The position numbers and the translations under genes were made by a program. This document shows, in pieces, positions 1 to 8,765 of a DNA stretch of 64,000 nt; the stretch's first letter is position 1, and the number at the start of each line of letters is the position of its first letter. The notes beneath the pieces were generated by a model, which saw only the letters and a program-made list of their open reading frames with translations, ran no database searches and was not told the origin of the DNA. This stretch comes from Phocaeicola fibrisolvens (lineage in GTDB: Bacteria; Bacteroidota; Bacteroidia; Bacteroidales; Bacteroidaceae), in NCBI RefSeq assembly GCF_025567125.1, contig NZ_JAOQJI010000016.1:16119-80118 (forward strand), in the 5' to 3' direction.

Positions 1-90
1 CTGTTTCTCTGTCTGCTGCGCATTAAACTTGCAGTCGGCCACCTTCACCGCCGGAATGGCTGAAGCCACTTTTACAAAACCAAATCTCAT
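1..90 (-). CDS. nadE: NAD+ synthase (glutamine-hydrolysing), N-terminal fragment
   Basis: Only the first 30 codons lie in the window; the gene continues off the left edge. The peptide begins MRFGFVKVAS and continues with AIPAVKVADCKFN, which I recognise as the start of the Bacteroides glutamine-dependent NAD+ synthase, where the N-terminal carbon-nitrogen hydrolase (glutaminase) domain starts almost at once. That enzyme makes NAD from nicotinate adenine dinucleotide, ATP and glutamine in the cytoplasm. The ATG at 88-90 has a good promoter element upstream (118-126) and the gene is divergent from the Fur-family regulator. The identification rests on a short stretch, so it is likely but not certain. 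Confidence 0.72.
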   Translation of the reverse strand, partial: MRFGFVKVASAIPAVKVADCKFNAQQTEKQ

Positions 91-117
91 ATAATTTGTT
101 ATATATAAATAGACAGT

Positions 118-126
118 GCAAAAATA
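118..126 (-). promoter_or_regulatory. -7 promoter element for nadE
   Basis: Read on the minus strand this is TATTTTTGC, matching the Bacteroidetes TAnnTTTG -7 element, about 28 bases before the nadE ATG. Confidence 0.5.
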
Positions 127-213
127 AACAATATTTACACATGCACCTACCTCGAAAGCGGAGATTTTAATAATCAAATACAAAGTAAAAAAAACAAAAA
201 AGTAAAGATTCTA

Positions 214-245
214 TTTGCAAACAGAAAAAATCTTTGTATATTTGC
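214..245 (+). promoter_or_regulatory. Promoter of the fur-rubrerythrin operon
   Basis: TTTG at 214-217, 19 bp spacer, then TATATTTGC at 237-245. This is an excellent match to the Bacteroidetes -33/-7 promoter and leaves a leader of about 35 nt before the ATG at 289. Confidence 0.7.
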
Positions 246-288
246 CTTCGAATTAGAATTGTAATAATTACATAATTGAAAAATAGAT

Positions 289-711
289 ATGACAGCATAC
301 GAATACCTGCTCAACCACCACATCAAGCCATCTGTGCAGCGCATTGCCATCATGGATTATCTACTGAAACACAAAACTCATCCATGCATTGATGAAATCT
401 ATACGGCACTGTGCAAGGAAATTCCTACACTTTCAAAAACAACAGTGTACAATACACTGAAATTGTTTGTGGAACAGGGGGCGGCAAAAATGCTGACCAT
501 AGACGAAAAAAATGCCTGTTTCGACGGTGACATGCAACCGCACGCACATTTCCAGTGCAAGGTTTGCAATAAAATATACGATATGCCTGTCAAAGTACAT
601 CTTGAAGAAACAGAAGCATTCCTGAAAGACGGATTTATCGTAGAAGAAGTACATCAGTATTACAAAGGTATCTGTCCGGATTGCACAGAAAAAAACATAA
701 TCAATAACTAA
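289..711 (+). CDS. Fur/PerR-family metal-dependent transcriptional repressor
   Basis: A 140-residue Fur-superfamily protein. The N-terminal winged helix (about residues 1-80) contains the LSKTTVYNTLKLF recognition helix. The C-terminal part has the HAH metal motif (85-87) and two CxxC pairs (Cys90/Cys93 and Cys129/Cys132) that form the structural zinc site. It is followed 48 bases later by a rubrerythrin with no promoter or terminator between them, so the two are probably co-transcribed. A peroxide-defence gene as partner suggests a PerR-type peroxide sensor rather than an iron-uptake Fur. That assignment is contextual: I cannot separate Fur from PerR by residues alone. The full-length family size and clear upstream promoter support the start. 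Confidence 0.88.
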   Translation: MTAYEYLLNHHIKPSVQRIAIMDYLLKHKTHPCIDEIYTALCKEIPTLSKTTVYNTLKLFVEQGAAKMLTIDEKNACFDGDMQPHAHFQCKVCNKIYDMPVKVHLEETEAFLKDGFIVEEVHQYYKGICPDCTEKNIINN

Positions 712-759
712 AAAACATAACTTATTAATATATAACTAACTACTTAAAATTTTAAACGT

Positions 760-1311
760 ATGAAAAAATTTATCTGTACTGTTTGTGGTTACATCTATGA
801 AGGTGAAGCAGCTCCTGAAAAATGTCCGATGTGTAAAGCTCCTGCTTCTAAGTTCAAAGAACTGGAAGAAGCTGAAGGTGGCTTGCAGTTTGTAGACGAA
901 CACGTTATCGGCGTAGCTAAAGGTTGCGACGACGAAATGATTAAGGACCTGAACAACCACTTCATGGGTGAATGTACTGAAGTTGGTATGTACTTGGCCA
1001 TGAGCCGTCAGGCTGACCGCGAAGGTTATCCGGAAGTTGCAGAAGCTTTCAAGCGCTATGCTTGGGAAGAAGCTGAACACGCTGCTAAATTCGCAGAATT
1101 GCTGGGTGACTGCGTATGGGATACTAAGACAAACCTTGAAAAGCGTATGAACGCTGAATGCGGCGCTTGCGAAGACAAGAAACGTATCGCTACTCGCGCT
1201 AAACAGCTGAACCTGGATGCTATCCATGACACAGTTCATGAAATGGCTAAAGACGAAGCTCGTCACGGAAAAGGTTTCGAAGGTCTGTACAACAGATATT
1301 TCAAGAAATAA
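760..1311 (+). CDS. rbr: Reverse rubrerythrin (rubredoxin domain first)
   Basis: A 183-residue rubrerythrin with reversed domain order. A rubredoxin-like Fe(Cys)4 site occupies the N-terminus (Cys6, Cys9, Cys22, Cys25). A four-helix ferritin-like diiron domain follows, with EExH-type motifs (EEAEH near residue 105 and EARH near residue 167). Rubrerythrins reduce hydrogen peroxide to water with electrons from reduced rubredoxin-type donors and are central to oxidative defence in anaerobes. It lies downstream of a Fur/PerR-family regulator in what looks like one operon, ending at a strong terminator (1341-1381). Regulation by the upstream repressor is an inference from linkage. Confidence 0.93.
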   Translation: MKKFICTVCGYIYEGEAAPEKCPMCKAPASKFKELEEAEGGLQFVDEHVIGVAKGCDDEMIKDLNNHFMGECTEVGMYLAMSRQADREGYPEVAEAFKRYAWEEAEHAAKFAELLGDCVWDTKTNLEKRMNAECGACEDKKRIATRAKQLNLDAIHDTVHEMAKDEARHGKGFEGLYNRYFKK

Positions 1312-1340
1312 TTGAAAGCACTGACTTTCATTACAAAAGA

Positions 1341-1381
1341 GAGAGACCACCTCGACCCACGAGGATGGTCTCTCTTTTTTT
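1341..1381 (+). terminator. Rho-independent terminator after rubrerythrin
   Basis: GAGAGACC (1341-1348) and GGTCTCTC (1368-1375) form the outer stem. An inner CTCG/CGAG stem sits inside, and a run of T follows (1375-1381). Confidence 0.85.
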
Positions 1382-1524
1382 CATATCCACTCCGCTTCAG
1401 TTCTTTCAGGAGAATACCAGAGTACTTTAAAGAAAGTACCCGCAGTAGTTCTTTGGCTGTACTGGAGTGCTTCTTTGAAAGTTCTGGAATATTTCTTTAA
1501 AAGTAGGAGAAAAATATAACTTGA

Positions 1525-2709
1525 TTAACGGACTGTTCTTCCCAACCATGTCAACTTGTGCCAAAGGGTTTCCAGCGGACCGCGTTTGAAATGCCGGAAC
1601 CACCAATGGGAAAAAGCCAACTGCAACAGGAAGAAAACGATTCCCACCAACAAGCTGACAGTGGTACCACAATACTGATGCAAGGCCAATCCATAGCCGA
1701 AATACAGGAAACTTCCAATGACCGACTGCATAATGTAATCGGTAAGGCTCATTCTTCCGTAGGGCACCAGAATCTTCTGTATCTTGCCCTTCCCCATCCA
1801 ATAGAGCAACAAAAACGCAGAGACCATGGTCAGCATAAAACAGAAATTATACCAGGAATTCAGGATGGTCTTCAGGCTGTCCAGCATCAAAGGCTGAGAC
1901 ACTAACGCAAAGACAAAGGCCTTGACAAAATAAAAGGCCACTGCCAGCGGAAGAGAAAAGCACAACACGTAGGTCCAGAAGCTGCGGGAACGTCCCAGGG
2001 CCGTTTCTGAAGATGAATCGAAATACCCCATCCGGCCAATCCACAGGCCGAGCACAAACAAGGCACAAGTCTGGAATACTCTGCCGTAGCACCATGCCCA
2101 GTTCAGACTGGCCAGCTGTCCGATAGTAAAATTCATCTTCACCATCTCCCACCAGGAATCTCCTCCCAGCTGCGGATACACGTCTCCTAACGAGAAAATC
2201 ATCTGACGGGGTGCATAGTCCGGACTGAGCCATCCACACACCACTTTTATCCATTCCACCGGCTGAAGCATCAGTATGAAGGAAAGTATCAGCAAGGACC
2301 GGTTCTTCCAATGACGAACGGGCACCAGAATGAAACCCAGAATGGCGTAAAGCACCAATATCTCACCGGGAAAAAACAGGGAATTCACAAAACCGAATCC
2401 CAACAGCAGTACCAGTCTCCACATGTAGCGTCCTTTGAAATCTTCTCCACGTTTTGCGGCACTACGGCTCTGCAAATAGAAAGTAAAACCAAACAGCAAG
2501 GCAAAAATAGCATAAGCCTTTCCCGAAAACAGGAAGAACAACATATCCCACAACGTCTCATCCAAATGCGCCAATACCGGAGAAGAAGGTTCGGGAAAAG
2601 AATAAAAATTGAAATGTTCGATGTTATGGAGCAGAATAATCCCCATTACGGCAAATCCCCTCAGCGCATCAATGGCCAGGATTCGCTCTTTTTTCTGTAT
2701 GTTTTCCAT
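1525..2709 (-). CDS. DUF418/YeiB-type multi-pass membrane protein
   Basis: A 394-residue integral membrane protein starting MENIQKKERILAIDALRGFA. The DALRGxAxxGI motif in the first helix is shared by DUF418 (YeiB-like) and acyltransferase-like membrane families. The C-terminal third (GRMSLTDYIMQS onward, ending FKRGPLETLWHKLT) is the DUF418 domain itself. About ten hydrophobic segments are visible. Members sit in the inner membrane and their biochemical role is not established. The gene stands alone: the secG operon terminates upstream of it (2727-2776), and its 3' end faces the rubrerythrin terminator. Confidence 0.85.
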   Translation of the reverse strand: MENIQKKERILAIDALRGFAVMGIILLHNIEHFNFYSFPEPSSPVLAHLDETLWDMLFFLFSGKAYAIFALLFGFTFYLQSRSAAKRGEDFKGRYMWRLVLLLGFGFVNSLFFPGEILVLYAILGFILVPVRHWKNRSLLILSFILMLQPVEWIKVVCGWLSPDYAPRQMIFSLGDVYPQLGGDSWWEMVKMNFTIGQLASLNWAWCYGRVFQTCALFVLGLWIGRMGYFDSSSETALGRSRSFWTYVLCFSLPLAVAFYFVKAFVFALVSQPLMLDSLKTILNSWYNFCFMLTMVSAFLLLYWMGKGKIQKILVPYGRMSLTDYIMQSVIGSFLYFGYGLALHQYCGTTVSLLVGIVFFLLQLAFSHWWFRHFKRGPLETLWHKLTWLGRTVR

Positions 2710-2726
2710 GAAAGATTCATATTAAC

Positions 2727-2776
2727 AAAAAAGAAAACGGAAAACCGTTTCATTCATCATCCGGATTTCCGTTTTC
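2727..2776 (-). terminator. Terminator of the sigma-54 activator-lptE-TPR-secG operon
   Basis: On the minus strand GAAAACGGAAA (2776-2766) pairs with TTTCCGTTTTC (2743-2733) and is followed by TTTTTTG. It lies between secG and the DUF418 gene. Confidence 0.75.
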
Positions 2777-2831
2777 GCGCCCAAAATGAAACACCTGTCA
2801 GCGATTCATTCTGTCTACTATTTCTTTATTC

Positions 2832-3203
2832 TCAATCCTTGGTAGAATCAGTTGCAGCAGCTGGAGTAGTTGTAGCAGCCGCATCCTTCTGAGGAGCAGC
2901 AAAACCTGCAGGAGCATTCAACGGATTAGTCTTCTGTTCTTTCACTGCCTGTTCCATGATAACTGAAGAACCTTCAGTCTGAGACGGAACTACGTATGCA
3001 GTAGCCACACTGACAATCACCATAAATGCAGCCAGTCCCCAAGTCAATTTCTCAATAAAATCGGTTGTCTTACGAACTCCCATAATCTGATTGGAAGATG
3101 CAAAACTGGAAGAAAGGCCTCCTCCTTTTGAGTTCTGTATCAATACGACAAAGCACATCAATACAGCTGCAAGTACCATTAATACGACAAATAATAAATA
3201 CAT
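2832..3203 (-). CDS. secG: Protein translocase subunit SecG
   Basis: A 123-residue SecG. The first transmembrane helix covers roughly residues 1-22. The conserved cytoplasmic loop QNSKGGGLSSSFASSNQIMG follows, then a second helix at about 52-72. The long alanine/proline-rich C-terminal tail (after residue 90) is usual in Bacteroidetes. SecG joins SecY and SecE in the inner-membrane translocation channel. It is the last gene of a tight operon (6-base gap after the TPR gene) and is closed by the terminator at 2727-2776. Confidence 0.93.
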   Translation of the reverse strand: MYLLFVVLMVLAAVLMCFVVLIQNSKGGGLSSSFASSNQIMGVRKTTDFIEKLTWGLAAFMVIVSVATAYVVPSQTEGSSVIMEQAVKEQKTNPLNAPAGFAAPQKDAAATTTPAAATDSTKD

Positions 3204-3209
3204 TTTCTT

Positions 3210-4004
3210 TTATTTTGATTTAGCGTTAATAATCAACTTCTCTAAAAATCTAATTTGGTCTGCAAAGTAAGTATTTTTTTTCGGATATTTCAAATTTAAT
3301 TTTTTAATAATTTCCAGTGCTTTATCATATCGTTGTTGTTTAACATAAATTTTAGCCAAGGTTTCTGTGAAATAATTTTCTTCCTCTTCTACTTCAGGAA
3401 CTTCGTTCACAATCTCAGAAGGAGGCACTCCTTCTTTTTCTTCTTTTGAGGGAAGACAGGGCTCCTCCACACCTGCTTCTTCCGGCACCTGCTTTTCTTC
3501 CGGATGTTCTTCCTCTTTCGCGTTCTTTTCAATGAAACTGTCAATCAGTTCCTGCCCTCTGAGAGGAGCTACAGCCACGGTATCCCCGGCCTGGACTTCT
3601 TCCTCCAACACAGAAGTATAATCCACCGCTTCCGCAGGCAACGGCAACAGAGTCTCGGCTGAAGGCTCACTGGCATCGGCCAGGAAACGGTCTATCAAAT
3701 CCAGCGTTCTGTCGTCCGAACCCGGATGAGAAGATTCTTTTGGCCCTGCATGCTGTTTGATTACGAAATGTTCCCCTTCAATTGCATAAAACAGCACACT
3801 CAAATCGGCCACAAACAACGCCCCTTTGCGCAATTCTTCCTGAAAAGAAGGATCGTGCAACAGAAACAGATTCTTCAAATATAAAATACGGGCTGTTTGA
3901 AAATAAGGATAACGTTCCAAAAGCTGACGCAATTCATAAAGACTCTCTGTCCCCAACGACTCTGGATGCTCAATCCATTGCTGCAAATGCTGTTGTATCA
4001 TCAT
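3210..4004 (-). CDS. Tetratricopeptide-repeat protein of the lptE-secG operon
   Basis: A 264-residue protein without a signal peptide. The N-terminal third (YELRQLLERYPYFQTARILYLKNL) resembles a helical repeat. A long acidic, low-complexity middle (about 110-210, rich in Glu/Pro/Val) follows. The C-terminal 50 residues carry one clear TPR (ETLAKIYVKQQRYDKALEII). Proteins of this layout recur in Bacteroidetes between lptE and secG, but no activity is known to me. A scaffolding role in envelope assembly is only a guess. It is one base from the lptE stop and six from the secG start, so the three are translated from one message. Confidence 0.75.
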   Translation of the reverse strand: MMIQQHLQQWIEHPESLGTESLYELRQLLERYPYFQTARILYLKNLFLLHDPSFQEELRKGALFVADLSVLFYAIEGEHFVIKQHAGPKESSHPGSDDRTLDLIDRFLADASEPSAETLLPLPAEAVDYTSVLEEEVQAGDTVAVAPLRGQELIDSFIEKNAKEEEHPEEKQVPEEAGVEEPCLPSKEEKEGVPPSEIVNEVPEVEEEENYFTETLAKIYVKQQRYDKALEIIKKLNLKYPKKNTYFADQIRFLEKLIINAKSK

Positions 4005-4005
4005 T

Positions 4006-4539
4006 TTACCAGTTGGCTACCGTCGCATTAAAAATTTGCTCTACAATTTCGTCGATCATCTGCTGTACGAGTTCCTCTTGCACGGAAGAAAGCTGCTGGC
4101 TGGCATTGTATTCACGACTGGCTGTAAACTGCTGGTCAGAGAAGTCTTCCGCATGATTTGAGTTGTTCACAAACCTCACGTTAACCGTCATTCGCAACTC
4201 AGCCATTGTAGAATATCCGTCGGAACCTACTCCCTTATTATAGGCATCATAGTTCGTGATTTCACCCGAAAGCTCCAGGTCCCCTCCCTGACGTACTTGC
4301 TTCAGACGCGTCTGCTGCATGTATTTATCCTGCAACGACGTGTTGAACATAGACTCCATCGGTCCCCATACAAATGCAGCCGAACGGTTCGGGAAGTTCT
4401 GGAAACTGATGGTCTTCACTTTATCATAATTAATGGAAGAACCGTTAAATTTATAAGACACCGTACATGCCGTAAGAATGCACAGCACTACCGGCAATAC
4501 ATATTTTGTCAGTCTGACATATTTTTTATTCAAGGCCAT
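4006..4539 (-). CDS. lptE: LptE-family LPS-assembly lipoprotein
   Basis: A 177-residue predicted lipoprotein with an N-terminal signal peptide and a lipobox ILTAC (Cys25). The mature part (SYKFNGSSINYDKVKTISFQNFPN, then a GDLELSGEITNY strand) fits the Bacteroidetes LptE-like family. Members plug LptD in the outer membrane and assist insertion of lipopolysaccharide. Its first 14 bases overlap the end of the sigma-54 activator gene, implying translational coupling. The TPR gene starts one base after its stop. No lptD is seen in the window. Confidence 0.82.
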   Translation of the reverse strand: MALNKKYVRLTKYVLPVVLCILTACTVSYKFNGSSINYDKVKTISFQNFPNRSAAFVWGPMESMFNTSLQDKYMQQTRLKQVRQGGDLELSGEITNYDAYNKGVGSDGYSTMAELRMTVNVRFVNNSNHAEDFSDQQFTASREYNASQQLSSVQEELVQQMIDEIVEQIFNATVANW

Positions 4540-5845
4540 ATTCTTTTATCTTTCTATAAAGTGTTCGTTCTGAAATTCTCAAATCACTGGCGGCATTTTT
4601 TCTTTTTCCATGATGACGCTCAAGTGCTTTACGAATCATTTCTTTCTCCACCTCATCCAATGACAAGTTTTCCTCCACATACTCTTCCGTATCCTGCACG
4701 TCCGACACATCGGCTGGTGTCACTTTCACATTGGAATCAACCGGTGAAACATTGCTTACTGAAGTCACATTGGATACTTTTCCAACTTCGGGCACCGGAT
4801 TCAATACTACAGATGGGGGCTGCATCAGGCTGACCGGCGTTTCCGGAATGTAATGCATCGGTGCTGGAGAAGGCGGTGTCACAGTATTTCCTCCTGCCCG
4901 TTCCGCCATAATGTCATGTACCAGTTTTTTCAAATCCGTCACATCCCTCCGCATATCAAACAATACCTGATAAAGGAGCTCCCTCTCACTTTGAAAACCT
5001 TTCTCACTCCCTGGCTTTACTCCTCCCAGGAATGCAGGAAACTTCGACACAGCAGGCTGTGCGGGCAGATATCCTTGCAGAATCTCTGCCGTGATATCCC
5101 GATTAGGTTCAATAATCGAAATCTGTTCCGTGATGTTCTTCAACTGACGAATGTTACCCGGCCACGAGTAAGAAACCAGCATACGTCGCGCATCGTCCGT
5201 CAATTGGATAGACGGCATACGGTATTTCTCTGCAAAATCAGCTGCAAACTTCCGGAATAAAAGCGGTATATCATCCGGACGTTCACGCAAGGCAGGCACC
5301 TTAATCGGTACTGTATTCAAACGATAATACAAATCTTCCCGAAAGCGTCCCTCTGCAATGGCTTCAGAAAAGTTCACGTTCGTAGCTGCTACAATCCGCA
5401 CATCCGTCTTCTGTACTTTAGAAGAACCTACCTTTATATATTCTCCGGTTTCCAGCACACGCAGCAGACGAGCCTGCGTAGAAAGAGGCAATTCTCCCAC
5501 CTCATCCAGAAAAATCGTTCCACCGTTTGCTTCGGCAAAGTATCCGTTACGGTCACTGATGGCTCCTGTAAAGGCTCCTTTTTCATGTCCGAACAGCTCT
5601 GAATCAATCGTACCTTCCGGAATAGCTCCGCAATTGACAGCAATATACGGACCGTGCTTCCGTCGGCTAAATTGGTGAATAATCTGAGGGAAACTTTCTT
5701 TTCCGACTCCACTTTCTCCCGTAACCAGTACAGACAAATCAGTGGGAGCCACCTGCATTGCCACATCGATGGCCCGGTTCAATCCCTCACAATTTCCAAT
5801 AATGCCGAACCGAAGTTTCACATTTTGTATTTCTGATTTTACCAT
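4526..5845 (-). CDS. Sigma-54-dependent transcriptional activator (AAA+/Fis type)
   Basis: A 439-residue enhancer-binding protein lacking an N-terminal receiver or other sensory domain: the AAA+ module starts almost at once. Visible motifs are Walker A GESGVGKE (43-50), the sigma-54 contact loop GAFTGA (90-95) and Walker B FLDE (112-115). After a long linker rich in Val, Pro and Ser, a Fis-type helix-turn-helix ends the protein (about 395-438, KNAASDLRISERTLYRKIKEYG). Such proteins drive ATP-dependent open-complex formation by sigma-54 RNA polymerase. It heads an operon with lptE, a TPR gene and secG, linking it to envelope biogenesis. Its targets are unknown, and control in trans by a partner is likely since it has no input domain. 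Confidence 0.9.
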   Translation of the reverse strand: MVKSEIQNVKLRFGIIGNCEGLNRAIDVAMQVAPTDLSVLVTGESGVGKESFPQIIHQFSRRKHGPYIAVNCGAIPEGTIDSELFGHEKGAFTGAISDRNGYFAEANGGTIFLDEVGELPLSTQARLLRVLETGEYIKVGSSKVQKTDVRIVAATNVNFSEAIAEGRFREDLYYRLNTVPIKVPALRERPDDIPLLFRKFAADFAEKYRMPSIQLTDDARRMLVSYSWPGNIRQLKNITEQISIIEPNRDITAEILQGYLPAQPAVSKFPAFLGGVKPGSEKGFQSERELLYQVLFDMRRDVTDLKKLVHDIMAERAGGNTVTPPSPAPMHYIPETPVSLMQPPSVVLNPVPEVGKVSNVTSVSNVSPVDSNVKVTPADVSDVQDTEEYVEENLSLDEVEKEMIRKALERHHGKRKNAASDLRISERTLYRKIKEYGLE

Positions 5846-5909
5846 ATACTCCTCGATTATATGACAAAATTACAAAAAGTTTGAGACCCGTCCATGCATT
5901 TAGTAAAAA

Positions 5910-8549
5910 TTAGAAGACTGTACGAATCATAAAGCGAATTCCCCATTTGCTGGCAGTAGGCAGTTCATTGTAGTTCAAGCGGCGTACATACTCCACATGC
6001 AACAACTTGAAAATGTTATGGATTCCCGCACTTACCTCTACATAAGGCTTTTTCGGATCCATCACATAACTTGAAGTATGGAAGTTTCCAGCTGCATCAT
6101 AATGTCCCGGGAACAGCATCAGTTCCGAATCATTGGCATTCTGAGGAAGCAACGGGTTGTTTTTGTCTGTCAACGTCCCCCACAAGCATTTGATGCCGAT
6201 AAACTCACGCCATTTCAGTTTTTTCAGCAAAGGAATGCGATTGAATATCTTTCCCTGCAAATTCCATGACACATCCAAAGAAGCATAACGGTCGTTCAGG
6301 AACTCCATGTTATTGATCAGATTGAATGTCTCATTCTGAATGATATACGACAAGTTTGCGGCAGGCATAATCAACAATGGGAAAGGTACTTTATTCCATT
6401 GTATGCCTCCCTTTATGCTTGTATCAATGTTACCCCACGAACTGAGCCACCAGCGTTTGTAGAGACTGATTTCCGTCATATTATAGGTATAATCACTTCC
6501 CAGTATACCCTTCAACCCCAGCGTATGCTGCAAAGTAAAGACCGGTGCATCCAAGTTAATCGGCAAACGACGCTGCTTGGTATTGACAAAAGTCTCACCC
6601 GGTGCATAGCGGAATGCCAAAGTAGCCTCAGCAAGAGAGAAATCTCTTGTATTATATGGAGAACGCACCCAGTCTGTACCGGTCAATTCTCCTGTAGCCA
6701 GTGCCTGCTGCAACTGATTCTCCTGTGCCATGGTCCGATAAAAAAGCTTTCCACAAGCTTCCAAGTTGGTATGCTTCAACATCAACGTAGTTTTCAAACC
6801 ACTTTCCTTCTCCAGTTCATACTTCACGCTAGCTGTCCGTTCATAATTATATTGGTCGACGGTGGTCACCTTAAACGAGGTAAACACGTTATCCTTATCC
6901 GTCCCCATAAACTTGTCAGACGGCAACATGTTGTCGTATGAATACGAAACCGTCAACGAATTAATCGGATATTCCCTGGGCAAATATTCTTTTTTATTGA
7001 AAGAATATTCCACTTCAGCCTTATACTTCGACTTTTCGTCCTTGAAACCATACGCATAATATCCCCTCAAGAAGAGATGAGGATTCAGATTCGCCGTAGT
7101 TTGTGCAGAAGCTCTCAAGCGAAGCCCGTCAATATAATTACTGGATATCATTGTATTGATAGGACCGATATCCACTTTACTGGGCTTTCCTTTCACTCCA
7201 GTTTCTACAAAGTTCTCAATGAAAGCCTTTGCCACGAACATGATGTACTTAAACCCTTTTATCTTCGAGAGGTTATCCACAAACGAATCCATATTGTCTT
7301 CCGACTTGGTCAGCTCCGTCGGCCGATATTCCTTCCAGAATGAATCATCCCGCATCATGGCATTGACATCCTTTATTTCAGCTCCTTTTTTCTTAAAAAT
7401 CTTTGCCGGAATCTCATCAAATCCAAAATCGGAATAACGGGTCTGTCTCCTCACCTGAAATGAGCCTAAAAGTTTCTTCAGGTAAGACATTTCACACAAC
7501 ATATCATCTTCCATCAAAACCCATTCCCCTGTAGACAACTGACCGAATTTCTGCTCAATAATCATATTATCTACAAAGTTGATATCTGTCTTCTTCGGAA
7601 GATTCATCACACATTTATTTACCCGATAAGTGGAATCGGCCAAAATATACAAATGCCCTGTAAATCCAAAATCCTGAGAATTATTAGGCACAAAAGTCAG
7701 GTGGAAACACTTTTCGCGTTCCACCATCACCGTATCCATGATGTAATACTTATAAAAGTTGATTCCCGCATTTGAAATCGGACTGTCGAAAGGATACTGA
7801 AGGAAACGAAAACGATCCTGATAGATATTGATATCCTGAAATACATCCTTCAACACCGTCGACAACATATCTCCCGTATTGAACAGTTCATTCACTCCGG
7901 TAGAGTTAATCCCCTTCACAATCGTCTTTTCATCGTGAGGCTCTTTCCGATAGAGTTTTTCTGTTACCGTTTCATCTACAGATATAGGCAGAATGTTCTT
8001 CCCCGTCACTTCGCACACCTCCACCTGGTCGCGAAAAAACGGATATTTTTTAAACAAATTAGATTCACGAAGCGAATCCGTTGTTATATTATTCAGTGAA
8101 AAAGTAATCTTCTGATATTTATTGTAATGATAAAAGTCATTCACTCCCAAGTCATTCAACTTTTTAGCAGCAATAACTTTCTTCATCATTTCTACCGCCG
8201 GATTGTTCTTCCGGGAATATTTTTCTTTTTTAGGTTTTACGATTACTTCATCCAACACCAAATCCGGCTTCATCTTCACATCCAGTTTCTTTGTGTTGAC
8301 CGACACATTACGCACCTCCGTGCCATATCCTACCATAGAAAATGTCAGCTTCGTCCATCCCGGATGAACAGATATTGTGTATTGTCCATCTATATCAGTA
8401 ATGGTACCCACTCCTTTTCCATCATAATATACGTTCAAATAAGGAATAGGATCACCTGTTTCGGAATCTGTTACTACACCTTTAATCTGTGCTGAAAGTT
8501 TCACAACTCCCAGACACAAAACAAATAAAAAAAACAATCTTTTTATCAT
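5910..8549 (-). CDS. DUF5686 outer-membrane protein with carboxypeptidase-regulatory-like domain
   Basis: An 879-residue secreted protein. A signal peptide ends near residue 20 (KLSAQ). A CarboxypepD_reg-like beta-sandwich (about 22-110, KGVVTDSETGDPIPYLNVYY) follows, then a long DUF5686 region rich in alternating beta strands and ending in an aromatic residue (RTVF), consistent with an outer-membrane beta-barrel. The architecture is that of TonB-dependent-receptor relatives but without a plug domain. Function is unknown. It is a single gene 64 bases upstream of the sigma-54 activator on the same strand, with no clear terminator between them, so partial co-transcription is possible. Confidence 0.85.
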   Translation of the reverse strand: MIKRLFFLFVLCLGVVKLSAQIKGVVTDSETGDPIPYLNVYYDGKGVGTITDIDGQYTISVHPGWTKLTFSMVGYGTEVRNVSVNTKKLDVKMKPDLVLDEVIVKPKKEKYSRKNNPAVEMMKKVIAAKKLNDLGVNDFYHYNKYQKITFSLNNITTDSLRESNLFKKYPFFRDQVEVCEVTGKNILPISVDETVTEKLYRKEPHDEKTIVKGINSTGVNELFNTGDMLSTVLKDVFQDINIYQDRFRFLQYPFDSPISNAGINFYKYYIMDTVMVEREKCFHLTFVPNNSQDFGFTGHLYILADSTYRVNKCVMNLPKKTDINFVDNMIIEQKFGQLSTGEWVLMEDDMLCEMSYLKKLLGSFQVRRQTRYSDFGFDEIPAKIFKKKGAEIKDVNAMMRDDSFWKEYRPTELTKSEDNMDSFVDNLSKIKGFKYIMFVAKAFIENFVETGVKGKPSKVDIGPINTMISSNYIDGLRLRASAQTTANLNPHLFLRGYYAYGFKDEKSKYKAEVEYSFNKKEYLPREYPINSLTVSYSYDNMLPSDKFMGTDKDNVFTSFKVTTVDQYNYERTASVKYELEKESGLKTTLMLKHTNLEACGKLFYRTMAQENQLQQALATGELTGTDWVRSPYNTRDFSLAEATLAFRYAPGETFVNTKQRRLPINLDAPVFTLQHTLGLKGILGSDYTYNMTEISLYKRWWLSSWGNIDTSIKGGIQWNKVPFPLLIMPAANLSYIIQNETFNLINNMEFLNDRYASLDVSWNLQGKIFNRIPLLKKLKWREFIGIKCLWGTLTDKNNPLLPQNANDSELMLFPGHYDAAGNFHTSSYVMDPKKPYVEVSAGIHNIFKLLHVEYVRRLNYNELPTASKWGIRFMIRTVF

Positions 8550-8693
8550 ACCTGAATTTAATACTTAAGTAATATACACTTAACCATTTTGTAAAAGTAC
8601 ATAGTGTAAAGGTCTCCTACAAATTTCACTCCCTGAAAAATGACATTCTTACCTTTTTTTATGAATAATGGAATATATTTTTTTTCGTTCAAC

Positions 8694-8731
8694 AAGAAAA
8701 ACCGGTAATGAAATCATCTTCCACTACCGGT
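8694..8731 (-). terminator. Terminator after inositol-3-phosphate synthase
   Basis: On the minus strand ACCGGTAGTGGAAG and the complementary CATTACCGGT form a long stem followed by TTTTTC, 35 bases past the ino1 stop codon. Confidence 0.75.
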
Positions 8732-8765
8732 CCCCAAAAATATCTGTCAAAGATATAATCTCTCG

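Noticed and set aside
736..1350. Long antisense open frame opposite rubrerythrin
   Set aside because: It is the complement of a clearly conserved, codon-biased rubrerythrin gene and has no family features.
1312..1500. Short open frame after rubrerythrin
   Set aside because: It spans the terminator hairpin and has no start signal or family features.
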